A stretch of DNA of 64,000 nt, from NCBI RefSeq assembly GCF_002086485.1, contig NZ_MVHF01000044.1, positions 1-64,000 of the forward strand. Reading direction: 5' to 3'. The notes under the pieces are model-generated. The model was not told where the DNA came from, did no database searches, and saw only the letters and a list, made by a program, of their open reading frames with translations. The position numbers were made by a program, and so were the translations under genes. Below are positions 7,921 through 15,489 of the stretch, piece after piece; the stretch's first letter is position 1; each line of letters starts with the position of its first letter. This DNA is from Mycobacterium aquaticum. GTDB taxonomy: Bacteria > Actinomycetota > Actinomycetes > Mycobacteriales > Mycobacteriaceae.

Positions 7921-8935
7921 CGTCCACAGTCACATCGGCGCCGATACCGAGCTTCTCTTTGATCTTCTTCTCGATCTCGTTGGCGACATTGACGTTCTCC
8001 AGCAAGAACTTTCGCGCATTCTCCTTGCCCTGCCCCAGCTGCTCACCGTCGTAGGTGAACCAGGACCCGGACTTCCGGATGAAGCCGTGCTCGACACCCA
8101 TGTCGATGAGTGAGCCTTCCCGGCTGATGCCGTGGCCGTAGAGGATGTCGAACTCGGCCTGCTTGAACGGCGGCGAGACCTTGTTCTTGACGACCTTGAC
8201 GCGGGTGCGGTTACCGACCGCGTCGGTGCCGTCCTTGAGGGTCTCGATGCGGCGGACATCCAGCCGGACCGAGGCGTAGAACTTCAATGCCTTACCACCC
8301 GTGGTGGTTTCGGGCGAGCCGAACATCACGCCGATCTTCTCGCGGAGCTGGTTGATGAAGATCGCGGTGGTGCCCGAGTTGTTCAGCGCGCCGGTCATCT
8401 TCCGCAACGCCTGGCTCATCAGGCGGGCCTGCAGGCCGACGTGACTGTCACCCATCTCGCCCTCGATCTCGGCGCGGGGCACCAGGGCGGCCACCGAGTC
8501 GATCACCAGAATGTCCAGCGCACCGGAGCGAACCAGCATGTCGGCGATCTCCAGGGCCTGTTCACCGGTGTCGGGCTGAGACACCAGCAGCGAGTCGGTG
8601 TCCACCCCGAGCTTCTTGGCGTACTCGGGATCCAGCGCGTGCTCGGCGTCGATGAACGCCGCGATACCGCCTGCGGCCTGGGCGTTGGCCACCGCGTGCA
8701 GCGCCACCGTGGTCTTACCCGAGGATTCCGGGCCGTAGATCTCGACGACCCTGCCACGCGGCAGGCCGCCGATGCCGAGCGCCACGTCCAGCGAGATCGA
8801 TCCGGTGGGGATCACCGAGATCGGCTGACGAACCTCCTCGCCGAGGCGCATCACCGAGCCTTTGCCGAAATTCTTGTCGATCTGCGCCATCGCCAGTTCG
8901 AGGGCTTTTTCGCGATCAGGGGCTTGCTGCGCCAT
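7889..8935 (-). CDS. recA: Recombinase RecA (intein-free)
   Basis: 348-residue RecA, the DNA-dependent ATPase for strand exchange and LexA self-cleavage. Walker A GPESSGKTTVAL, Walker B LDILVIDSVAAL, loop L1/L2 region EGEMGDSHVGLQARLMSQALRKM and INQLREKIGVMFG, and the acidic C-terminus are intact. There is no intein interruption, unlike M. tuberculosis RecA. The start MAQQAPDREKALELAMAQID is canonical. It is controlled from the upstream LexA box at 9044-9057 and is followed by overlapping recX. Confidence 0.97.
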   Translation of the reverse strand: MAQQAPDREKALELAMAQIDKNFGKGSVMRLGEEVRQPISVIPTGSISLDVALGIGGLPRGRVVEIYGPESSGKTTVALHAVANAQAAGGIAAFIDAEHALDPEYAKKLGVDTDSLLVSQPDTGEQALEIADMLVRSGALDILVIDSVAALVPRAEIEGEMGDSHVGLQARLMSQALRKMTGALNNSGTTAIFINQLREKIGVMFGSPETTTGGKALKFYASVRLDVRRIETLKDGTDAVGNRTRVKVVKNKVSPPFKQAEFDILYGHGISREGSLIDMGVEHGFIRKSGSWFTYDGEQLGQGKENARKFLLENVNVANEIEKKIKEKLGIGADVTVDDEALPAPVDF

Positions 8936-9043
8936 GGTGGTGCCTCTCCAAGTAGTCGTGTTGACCGGTGTTCCGATCGGTTGGCCGTGACGCTAGAGCA
9001 GGCCACCGACAAGTCAGCTCGGTCCAACTGCACCCCACAGTAA

Positions 9044-9057
9044 CGAACAAATGTTCG
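9044..9057. promoter_or_regulatory. LexA (SOS) box upstream of recA
   Basis: CGAACAAATGTTCG is a perfect CGAAC-N4-GTTCG palindrome, the Gram-positive/mycobacterial LexA operator. On the minus strand TACTGT (9042-9037) follows directly and could be the -10 of the DNA-damage promoter of recA, so bound LexA would block it. The box also lies 74 nt before the first hydrogenase gene on the other strand; an effect on that gene is possible but unproven. Confidence 0.85.
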
Positions 9058-9130
9058 ATCTCAAGTGGACACGCCGTGCTTCCCGCGATTCAGGCATATC
9101 GTGAGGAGATCCGGCCCGAACGGGGCAGCG

Positions 9131-9460
9131 ATGCACGAGTTGGCGATAACCCAGAGCGTTGTCGACGCGGTGTGCGAACACGCCGCCGGTCGTCGGGTAC
9201 GCAGTGTGCGCCTCGAGGTCGGAGCGTTGTGCGCAGTCGTCCCGGACTCCATGTTGTTCTGCTTCGACCTGGTAACCAAGGGCACCGTCGCCGACGGTCC
9301 CCGACTCGACCTGGACATACACCCCGGCACAGCGCACTGCCGGGGCTGTGGGACCGATTTCGAACTCCCCGACCTGATCCTGCTGTGCCGGTGCGGCAGC
9401 GCCGATGTCGAGGTGACCGCCGGTCGGGACCTGCGCATCCTCTCGATGGAAGTGAGCTGA
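9131..9460 (+). CDS. hypA: Hydrogenase nickel-insertion protein HypA
   Basis: 109 residues from ATG 9131, chosen because MHELAITQSVV is the invariant HypA N-terminus whose Met-His-Glu binds nickel; the longer frame to 9065 only adds non-conserved residues. The zinc site is CRGCGTDFELPDLILLCRCGS: the first pair is CxxC, the second is CxC, one residue shorter than the textbook CxxC. HypA works with HypB to deliver nickel to the hydrogenase large subunit. It opens the hydrogenase cluster, divergent from recA, and is 1 nt from hypB. Confidence 0.93.
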   Translation: MHELAITQSVVDAVCEHAAGRRVRSVRLEVGALCAVVPDSMLFCFDLVTKGTVADGPRLDLDIHPGTAHCRGCGTDFELPDLILLCRCGSADVEVTAGRDLRILSMEVS

Positions 9461-9461
9461 C

Positions 9462-10274
9462 ATGTGTGCCACCTGCGGTTGCGGCGACGATGGCCACGAC
9501 GGCCCGGTGATCACCCTCCCCGGCCAGGACCACCATCACCATCCCCATCGGCACGACCACCCTCATGACCATGACGAGCACACCGAGACCATCACGCTCG
9601 AACAGAAGGTGCTCGCCAAGAACGACCTCGTCGCCGACGAGAATCGCCGGTGGCTCGCCCGCCGCGGCATCCTGGCCCTCAACGTGACGAGTTCACCGGG
9701 GGCGGGCAAGACCACCCTCCTCGAACGCACCATCCGCGAGTACGGAACCCGGCGGCCCATCGCGGTGATCGAAGGAGATCAGGAGACCCTGCTCGACGCC
9801 GACCGGATCAGATCCGCGGGCGCGCGCTCGGTCCAGGTCAACACCGGGGCCGGCTGTCACCTGGACGCGAACATGGTCCGTGGCGCCCTCGACGCGCTCG
9901 ACCCCGAGCCCGATTCGGTGCTGTTCATCGAGAACGTCGGAAACCTGGTCTGCCCGGCGCTGTTCGACCTTGGCGAACGCAACAAGGTCGTCGTTGTCTC
10001 GGTAACCGAGGGGGCGGACAAACCGCTGAAGTACCCACACATGTTCGCGGTCGCCGACCTGGTCGTCATCAACAAGATCGACCTCATCCCCTACGTCGAT
10101 TTCGACGTCGAAACCTGTTGCAGCCGTGCACGATCGGTCAATCCAGGGGTAGACATCCTGACGGTGTCGGCAGCGCGCGGAGACGGCCTCGAGCAGTGGT
10201 ACTCCTGGATTGACACCTGCGCAAAAACCGTGATGTCGGCGTCGGCCGTTGACAACATGAACTCCCAGGAGTAG
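9462..10274 (+). CDS. hypB: Hydrogenase nickel GTPase HypB
   Basis: 270 residues. The N-terminal MCATCGCGDD holds the CxxCGC high-affinity nickel motif. It is followed by a histidine-rich stretch (HHHHPHRHDHPHDHDEH) likely to store nickel, then a SIMIBI GTPase domain with P-loop SSPGAGKTTLLE, switch residues (VIEGDQET, NTGAGCHLDANM) and the base-specifying NKID. It hydrolyses GTP during nickel delivery from HypA/HypB to the apo-large subunit. An 89-bp gap with inverted repeats separates it from the structural genes. Confidence 0.95.
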   Translation: MCATCGCGDDGHDGPVITLPGQDHHHHPHRHDHPHDHDEHTETITLEQKVLAKNDLVADENRRWLARRGILALNVTSSPGAGKTTLLERTIREYGTRRPIAVIEGDQETLLDADRIRSAGARSVQVNTGAGCHLDANMVRGALDALDPEPDSVLFIENVGNLVCPALFDLGERNKVVVVSVTEGADKPLKYPHMFAVADLVVINKIDLIPYVDFDVETCCSRARSVNPGVDILTVSAARGDGLEQWYSWIDTCAKTVMSASAVDNMNSQE

Positions 10275-10363
10275 ACCCAGATTTCAGGCGCCCTGAAGAA
10301 ACCGGTGAGCGTCTAGATCAGAGTTTGGGACTCCCAGCCCGGGCCCCAAGGAAGCCGTGACGT
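10275..10363 (+). promoter_or_regulatory. hypB-hhyS gap with two inverted repeats
   Basis: TTCAGG-CGC-CCTGAA (10283-10297) and TGGGA-C-TCCCA (10326-10336) are perfect short inverted repeats in the gap before the hydrogenase small subunit. The second is about 28 nt before the start. They may be operators of an internal promoter for the structural genes, or an RNA processing hairpin separating maturation from structural expression. No regulator gene lies in the cluster, so the binding factor is unknown. Confidence 0.45.
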
Positions 10364-11419
10364 ATGCCAACAGAGGCAGCGGTCAAAGCGGAAGAGGCAC
10401 TGATCCATGTGCTGTGGATCAATGCCGGATTGAGTTGTGATGGTGACTCGGTGGCGTTGACTGCCGCCACTCAACCGAGCATCGAAGAAATTGCCCTCGG
10501 AGCCCTTCCTGGTCTACCGAAAATCGCCGTCCACTGGCCCTTGATCGACTTCGAATGTGGCCCGGCAGGCGGTGCCGATGATTTCCTCGCGTGGTTCTTC
10601 AAAGCCGACAGAGGGGAACTCGATCCGTTCGTCCTCGTCGTCGAGGGCTCCATTCCCAACGAGCAGATCAAGAGCGAGGGTTACTGGTGCGGGTTCGGCA
10701 ACGACCCGGCGACCAACCAGCCGATGACCACCAGCGAATGGCTGGATCGGCTGACCCCCAAGGCCACGGCCGTCGTCGCGGTCGGAACCTGCGCCACCTA
10801 CGGCGGCATCCATGCGATGGCGGGCAACCCGACCGGCGCCATGGGGGTTCCCGACTATCTCGGCTGGGACTGGAAGAGCAAGGCAGGCATCCCCATCGTC
10901 TGTGTGCCGGGTTGTCCGATCCAGCCGGACAACCTCGCCGAGACCCTGACCTACCTGCTGTACATGGCCACCGACCAGGCACCGATGATCCCGTTGGATG
11001 ATGCGCTGCGGCCCACGTGGCTGTTCGGCAACACCGTCCACGAAGGCTGCGACCGCGCAGGCTATTACGAGCAAGGCGACTTCGCGACCGAGTATGGATC
11101 ACCGAAATGCATTGTCAAACTTGGGTGTTGGGGCCCAGTGGTCAAGTGCAACGTACCCAAGCGCGGTTGGATCAACGGGATCGGCGGCTGCCCCAACGTC
11201 GGCGGCATCTGCATCGGGTGCACCATGCCTGGGTTCCCGGACAAGTTCATGCCGTTCATGGATGAACCACCGGGCGGCAAGGTGTCCACGGCAGCATCCG
11301 GGCTCTACGGGTCGGTGATCCGCAGCCTGCGCCATGTCACCGGCCGCACCGTCGACAAGGAGCCCAAGTGGCGCCATCGCGGTACGACGCTGGACACCGG
11401 GGCGACTCGCACCTGGTAG
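10364..11419 (+). CDS. hhyS: [NiFe] hydrogenase group 1h (actinobacterial type), small subunit
   Basis: 351-residue FeS subunit of a high-affinity H2-oxidising hydrogenase. The N-terminus has no Tat signal, so the enzyme stays on the cytoplasmic side. Proximal-cluster ligands are C25, C143 (VGTCATYGG) and C184 (PGCPIQPDN); the position that is normally a fourth Cys is Asp28 (SCDGDS), the 3Cys-1Asp arrangement known for actinobacterial-type hydrogenases. Medial and distal ligands follow (GNTVHEGCDRAGYYEQG; CIVKLGCWGPVVKCNVP; GGCPNVGGICIGCTMPGFPDKF). Strongly resembles M. smegmatis hyd2 (Hhy). It is separated by 100 bp from the large-subunit gene. Confidence 0.95.
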   Translation: MPTEAAVKAEEALIHVLWINAGLSCDGDSVALTAATQPSIEEIALGALPGLPKIAVHWPLIDFECGPAGGADDFLAWFFKADRGELDPFVLVVEGSIPNEQIKSEGYWCGFGNDPATNQPMTTSEWLDRLTPKATAVVAVGTCATYGGIHAMAGNPTGAMGVPDYLGWDWKSKAGIPIVCVPGCPIQPDNLAETLTYLLYMATDQAPMIPLDDALRPTWLFGNTVHEGCDRAGYYEQGDFATEYGSPKCIVKLGCWGPVVKCNVPKRGWINGIGGCPNVGGICIGCTMPGFPDKFMPFMDEPPGGKVSTAASGLYGSVIRSLRHVTGRTVDKEPKWRHRGTTLDTGATRTW

Positions 11420-11519
11420 CCACGCGGGCCGGGGCTACCCGGCCTCGGCCCGTCGATCGCCCGCCGGAACACCGGAACCGTTGGCATTCCTGGCATCACC
11501 CAGTTGAAAGAGAAGTCCG

Positions 11520-13316
11520 ATGACAACCATCATTCCCGAGCCGTCACACCTCAAGCGCGAACCGGGCCAACTGGTGGAGATGGCGTGGGACCCGATCACC
11601 CGCATCGTCGGCAGCCTCGGCATCTACACCAAGATCGACTTCGAGAACCGCGAAGTCGTCGAATGCCACAGCACCTCATCGATATTCCGCGGCTACTCCA
11701 TCTTCATGAAAGGCAAGGACCCGCGCGACGCGCACTTCATCACCAGTCGCATCTGCGGAATCTGCGGCGACAACCACGCCACGTGCTCGTGCTACTGCCA
11801 GAACATGGCCTACGGCGTCAAGCCGCCGCATCTCGGCGAGTGGCTGGTGAACCTCGGCGAAGCCGCGGAATACATGTTCGACCACAACATCTTCCAGGAA
11901 AACCTGGTGGGCGTGGACTATTGCGAGAAGATGGTGTCCGAGACCAATCCCAGCGTGCTGGCCAAGGCCGAGAACACCGCCGCGCCGCACGCGCAGGCGC
12001 ACGGGCACCGCACCATCGCCGACATCATGCGGGCGCTCAACCCGTTCACAGGTGAGTTCTACCGGGAAGCCCTGCAGGTCAGCAGGTGGACGCGAGAGAT
12101 GTTCTGCCTCATGGAAGGCCGCCACGTGCACCCGTCGACGCTGTATCCGGGCGGCATCGGCACGACCGCCACCGTGCAGTTGATGACCGACTACATGACC
12201 CGGCTGATGCGCTACGTCGAGTTCATGAAGAAAGTCGTGCCGATGCACGACGATCTGTTCGACTTCTTCTACGAGGCGCTGCCCGGCTACGACCAGGTCG
12301 GCCTGCGCCGCACCCTGCTCGGCTGCTGGGGGTCCTTCCAGGATCCCGAGGTCTGCAACTTCGCCTACAAGGACATGGAACGGTGGGGCGACGCCATGTT
12401 CGTCACGCCGGGCGTGGTGGTCGACGGCAAACTCCTCACCCACTCATTGGTCGACATCAATCTGGGCATCCGAATCCTGTTGGGGCACAGCTACTACGAC
12501 GACTGGTCCGATCAGGAGATGTTCGTCAAGACCGACCCGCTCGGCAACCCGATCGACCGGCGCCACCCGTGGAACCAGCACACCAACCCCAAGCCGCAGA
12601 AGCGTGACTTCGACGAGGCCTACAGCTGGGTGATGTCGCCGCGCTGGTACGACGGCACCAACCACCTGGCCCTGGACACCGGAGGCGGCCCGCTGGCCCG
12701 GCTGTGGTCGACGGCGCTCGCCGGTCTGGTCGACATCGGCTACGTCAAGGCCACCGGCCGCAGCGTCCAGATCAACCTGCCGAAGACCGCGCTGAAGGGT
12801 CCCGTCGAGTTCGAGTGGAAGATTCCCGACAAGGGCAGCAACACCATCGAACGCAACCGCGCCCGCACCTACTTCCAGGCCTACGCCGCGGCGTGCGCAC
12901 TGCACTTCGCGGAGAAGGCGCTGGCCGAGATCCGGGCCGGCCGCACCAAGACCTGGGAGCGCTTCGACGTCCCCGACGAGGCCATCGGCTGCGGCTTCAC
13001 CGAGGCGGTGCGCGGCGTGCTGAGCCACCACATGGTGATCCGGGACGGCAAGATCGCCAACTACCACCCGTATCCGCCGACACCGTGGAACGCCAATCCG
13101 CGTGACAGCTACGGCACGCCCGGGCCCTACGAGGATGCGGTACAGGGCCAACCCATCTTCGAGGAGAACGACCGCGAGCACTTCAAGGGCATCGATGTGA
13201 TGCGCACGGTGCGCAGCTTCGATCCGTGCCTGCCCTGCGGTGTGCACATGTACCTCGGAGACGGAAAGTCCTTGGAACTCACGCACTCCCCCACCCAGTC
13301 AGCCACCGTGGACTGA
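11520..13316 (+). CDS. hhyL: [NiFe] hydrogenase group 1h, large subunit
   Basis: 598-residue catalytic subunit with the Ni-Fe(CN)2CO site. Motif L1 is RICGICGDNHATCS (C79, C82) and L2 is DPCLPCGVHM (C570, C573), giving the four nickel-binding cysteines. The final 22 residues after His576 (beginning MYLGDGKS) are the peptide that the cluster's protease should remove after metal insertion. The long internal region (WNQHTNPKPQKRDF, YDGTNHLALDTGGG) is typical of group 1h. Context: preceded by hhyS and followed after 3 nt by the NifU/Rieske-like gene. It should oxidise trace H2 and feed electrons to respiration. Confidence 0.96.
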   Translation: MTTIIPEPSHLKREPGQLVEMAWDPITRIVGSLGIYTKIDFENREVVECHSTSSIFRGYSIFMKGKDPRDAHFITSRICGICGDNHATCSCYCQNMAYGVKPPHLGEWLVNLGEAAEYMFDHNIFQENLVGVDYCEKMVSETNPSVLAKAENTAAPHAQAHGHRTIADIMRALNPFTGEFYREALQVSRWTREMFCLMEGRHVHPSTLYPGGIGTTATVQLMTDYMTRLMRYVEFMKKVVPMHDDLFDFFYEALPGYDQVGLRRTLLGCWGSFQDPEVCNFAYKDMERWGDAMFVTPGVVVDGKLLTHSLVDINLGIRILLGHSYYDDWSDQEMFVKTDPLGNPIDRRHPWNQHTNPKPQKRDFDEAYSWVMSPRWYDGTNHLALDTGGGPLARLWSTALAGLVDIGYVKATGRSVQINLPKTALKGPVEFEWKIPDKGSNTIERNRARTYFQAYAAACALHFAEKALAEIRAGRTKTWERFDVPDEAIGCGFTEAVRGVLSHHMVIRDGKIANYHPYPPTPWNANPRDSYGTPGPYEDAVQGQPIFEENDREHFKGIDVMRTVRSFDPCLPCGVHMYLGDGKSLELTHSPTQSATVD

Positions 13317-13319
13317 CAC

Positions 13320-14216
13320 ATGACGCCCGCCGTGACGCCGGTCCGCGAACCCGATGACGCAGCGCACTGGCGCTCGGCAGGCGACCGAATACAGAACCTT
13401 CTCGAGGCCAGCGCCGCCGGCGGTGCTGCGGCACTGGACCGTGCCGAACGGCTGGTACGCGAGGTGACCGACCTCTACGGCGCTGGGCTGCAACGGATCT
13501 TGTCGATCGCCTCGGCCGATCCGGCGATCGTCGAGGCAGTGGCAGGCGACGATCTCCTGGCCAGTCTGCTGCTCGTGCACGGCCTGCATCCGCATCCGGT
13601 CGAGCGGCGCATCGCCGACGCCCTCGACCGAGTTCGCCCGTATCTCGGATCGCACGGCGGCGACGTCGACCTGCTCGAGGTCGACGGGTCGGTGGTCCGG
13701 CTGCGGTTGCGCGGAAGCTGCAAGAGCTGCCCGTCCTCGGCGGCCACACTCGAGCTGGCGATCGAAGACGCGGTCAAGAACGCCGCGCCGGAGGTCACCT
13801 CGATCGAGGTCGTGCCCGACGACGCCGGTCGACCGCTGATATCCGCGCAGTCACTGCTGGCCCACGTGCACAGCAACGGTCACCGGCACACCACGTGGCA
13901 TCCCGTGCCCGCACTCGACGACCTGAGGCCCGGGGAGGTGGGCGGTTTCGCAGTCGCCGGCACCTCGGTGCTCGTGTGCCGGCTCGGCGACGAACTCCTC
14001 GGCTACCGCGATCGCTGTCCGGTCTGCACGCGTGGGATGGCGGGAGCGACGGTGGCCGGCACGGTGTTGAGCTGTCCGCAGTGCGGATCCGGTTTCGACG
14101 TGGTTCACGCCGGCCGTGCCGAGGACGACGACAGCGCTCAGCACCTCGAGCCCATCCCTGTGCTGAGGCGTGACGGCGTGCCGTCGATGGCGATCGCGCA
14201 GGAAGCCATGACGTGA
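13320..14216 (+). CDS. NifU C-terminal / Rieske-like iron-sulfur protein of the hydrogenase operon
   Basis: 298 residues with three parts: an N-terminal helical region (about 1-95); a NifU C-terminal domain (about 98-170, SHGGDVDLLEVDG and CKSCPSS with C134/C137) that would carry or transfer a FeS cluster; and a Rieske-fold domain (about 193-275). In the latter the usual CxH...CxxH ligands are replaced by CPVC (C233/C236) and CPQC (C252/C255), giving an all-cysteine, rubredoxin-like pattern. Its place directly behind hhyL suggests either an electron-transfer partner or a cluster-assembly helper; the sequence cannot decide. It overlaps the next gene by GTGA. Confidence 0.85.
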   Translation: MTPAVTPVREPDDAAHWRSAGDRIQNLLEASAAGGAAALDRAERLVREVTDLYGAGLQRILSIASADPAIVEAVAGDDLLASLLLVHGLHPHPVERRIADALDRVRPYLGSHGGDVDLLEVDGSVVRLRLRGSCKSCPSSAATLELAIEDAVKNAAPEVTSIEVVPDDAGRPLISAQSLLAHVHSNGHRHTTWHPVPALDDLRPGEVGGFAVAGTSVLVCRLGDELLGYRDRCPVCTRGMAGATVAGTVLSCPQCGSGFDVVHAGRAEDDDSAQHLEPIPVLRRDGVPSMAIAQEAMT

Positions 14217-14845
14217 GCAGCCCGCTGGACGTACTGGCCCGGATCCGTGCGGGCCGCGGAGCACCGGAGCAACCCGGTGAGCGCTGTGAGATGTGTTCGG
14301 AGCCCATCGCCGACGAACACCGGCACGTCGTCAATGTCGAAGGCCGCCAATTGATGTGCGTTTGCCGCGGCTGCTACCTGCTGTTCACCGACAGCGCGGC
14401 CCAACTGCGGTACCGCGCCGTCCCCGACCGCTATCTGGCGCTTCCCGATTGCGCCGTCAGCAGGGCGGACTGGGAAGCGTTGCAGATCCCGGTGGGCCTG
14501 GCGTTCTTCTTCCGCAACTCCACCCTCGACCGGACCGTCGCGTTCTACCCCGGTCCGGCGGGAGCCACCGAATCCGAACTCGACCTGGACGCGTGGAAGG
14601 CGATCGTCGAGGCCGACCCGAGGATGGGTCTGCCTGCCGCCGACACCGAGGCGTTGCTGGTACGGCTGCCTGACGACGACTCCCTCGCCCCCGAGTGCTA
14701 TGTGCTGCCCATCGACTCCTGCTACGAGTTCGTCGGCCGAATGCGGTTGCTGTGGCGCGGATTCGACGGTGGGCAGGACGTTCGTCGCTACATCGGCGAG
14801 TACTTCGGCACACTCGCGCAACGCAGCCGGGTGGTGCCGCCGTGA
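14213..14845 (+). CDS. DUF5947 hydrogenase-cluster protein
   Basis: 210 residues from GTG 14213, overlapping the previous stop. The N-terminus has CEMC (C25/C28), a His pair HRH, and CVCRGC (C49, C51, C54), a likely metal- or FeS-binding knuckle. The rest is a soluble alpha/beta region with no catalytic motif I recognise (SYEFVGRMRLLWRGFDGG-like end). DUF5947 members occur in actinobacterial hydrogenase loci; the function is unknown. Strict GTGA coupling on both sides argues for stoichiometric production with the FeS protein and DUF6084. Confidence 0.75.
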   Translation: MSSPLDVLARIRAGRGAPEQPGERCEMCSEPIADEHRHVVNVEGRQLMCVCRGCYLLFTDSAAQLRYRAVPDRYLALPDCAVSRADWEALQIPVGLAFFFRNSTLDRTVAFYPGPAGATESELDLDAWKAIVEADPRMGLPAADTEALLVRLPDDDSLAPECYVLPIDSCYEFVGRMRLLWRGFDGGQDVRRYIGEYFGTLAQRSRVVPP

Positions 14846-15489
14846 CCGCCCCCACGACGGAGCTGACATTCGCCGTCCTCGACATCAGCCCTGAACCCTA
14901 TGCAGTGACACCGATCCTGACCGCGCGCGTCGGCGTGGCGGCGATCGGTGACGACCCCGTCCACGCGCTGGTACTGCGGTGTCAGGTGCGCATCGATCCC
15001 ATGCGCCGCGGCTACACCGACGATGAGGCCACGGGATTGCTCGACCTTTTCGGCCCACGCGAACGCTGGCCCAGTACTCAGCGCACCTTCCTGTGGCAGC
15101 ACGCCACGGCCATGGTGCCCGGGTTCACCGGCACCACCCAGGTCGGGCTCACACTGGAATGCACCTACGACTTCGAAGTGGCCGCCGCGAAGTACCTGCA
15201 CGCCCTGCACGACGGCGTGATCCCACTGCAGTTCCTGTTCAGCGGCACCGTGTTCGCCCGGGGTTCGGGGGGATTCACCGTCACCCAGGTGCCATGGGAC
15301 CGTGAGGACCGATTCGACATGCCGGTCGCGGTGTGGCAGAACCTCATCGCCCACCACTTCCCCAACACGGGATGGCTGCGTCTGCGCCACGACACGCTCG
15401 CGGACCTGGCCGCCTACAAGTCCCGGCGTGGCCTGCTGTCCTTCGACGAGACGATCACTTCGCTGTTGTCCCGGCAGGAAATACCATGA
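14842..15489 (+). CDS. DUF6084 hydrogenase-cluster protein
   Basis: 215 residues starting at GTG 14842, whose TG is shared with the previous stop. A beta-rich protein (LTFAVLDISPEPYAVTPILTARVGV, LVLRCQVRIDP, QVGLTLECTYDFEVAAAKYLHAL) without signal peptide, cysteine clusters or obvious active site. The run of paired hydrophobic beta strands suggests a structural or chaperone-like role. DUF6084 is a hydrogenase-associated family of unknown function. The next gene begins within its stop codon (ATGA). Confidence 0.72.
   Translation: MTAPTTELTFAVLDISPEPYAVTPILTARVGVAAIGDDPVHALVLRCQVRIDPMRRGYTDDEATGLLDLFGPRERWPSTQRTFLWQHATAMVPGFTGTTQVGLTLECTYDFEVAAAKYLHALHDGVIPLQFLFSGTVFARGSGGFTVTQVPWDREDRFDMPVAVWQNLIAHHFPNTGWLRLRHDTLADLAAYKSRRGLLSFDETITSLLSRQEIP

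Noticed and set aside
7889..8935. Possible intein in recA
   Set aside because: The 348-residue frame is continuous and colinear with RecA; no insertion.
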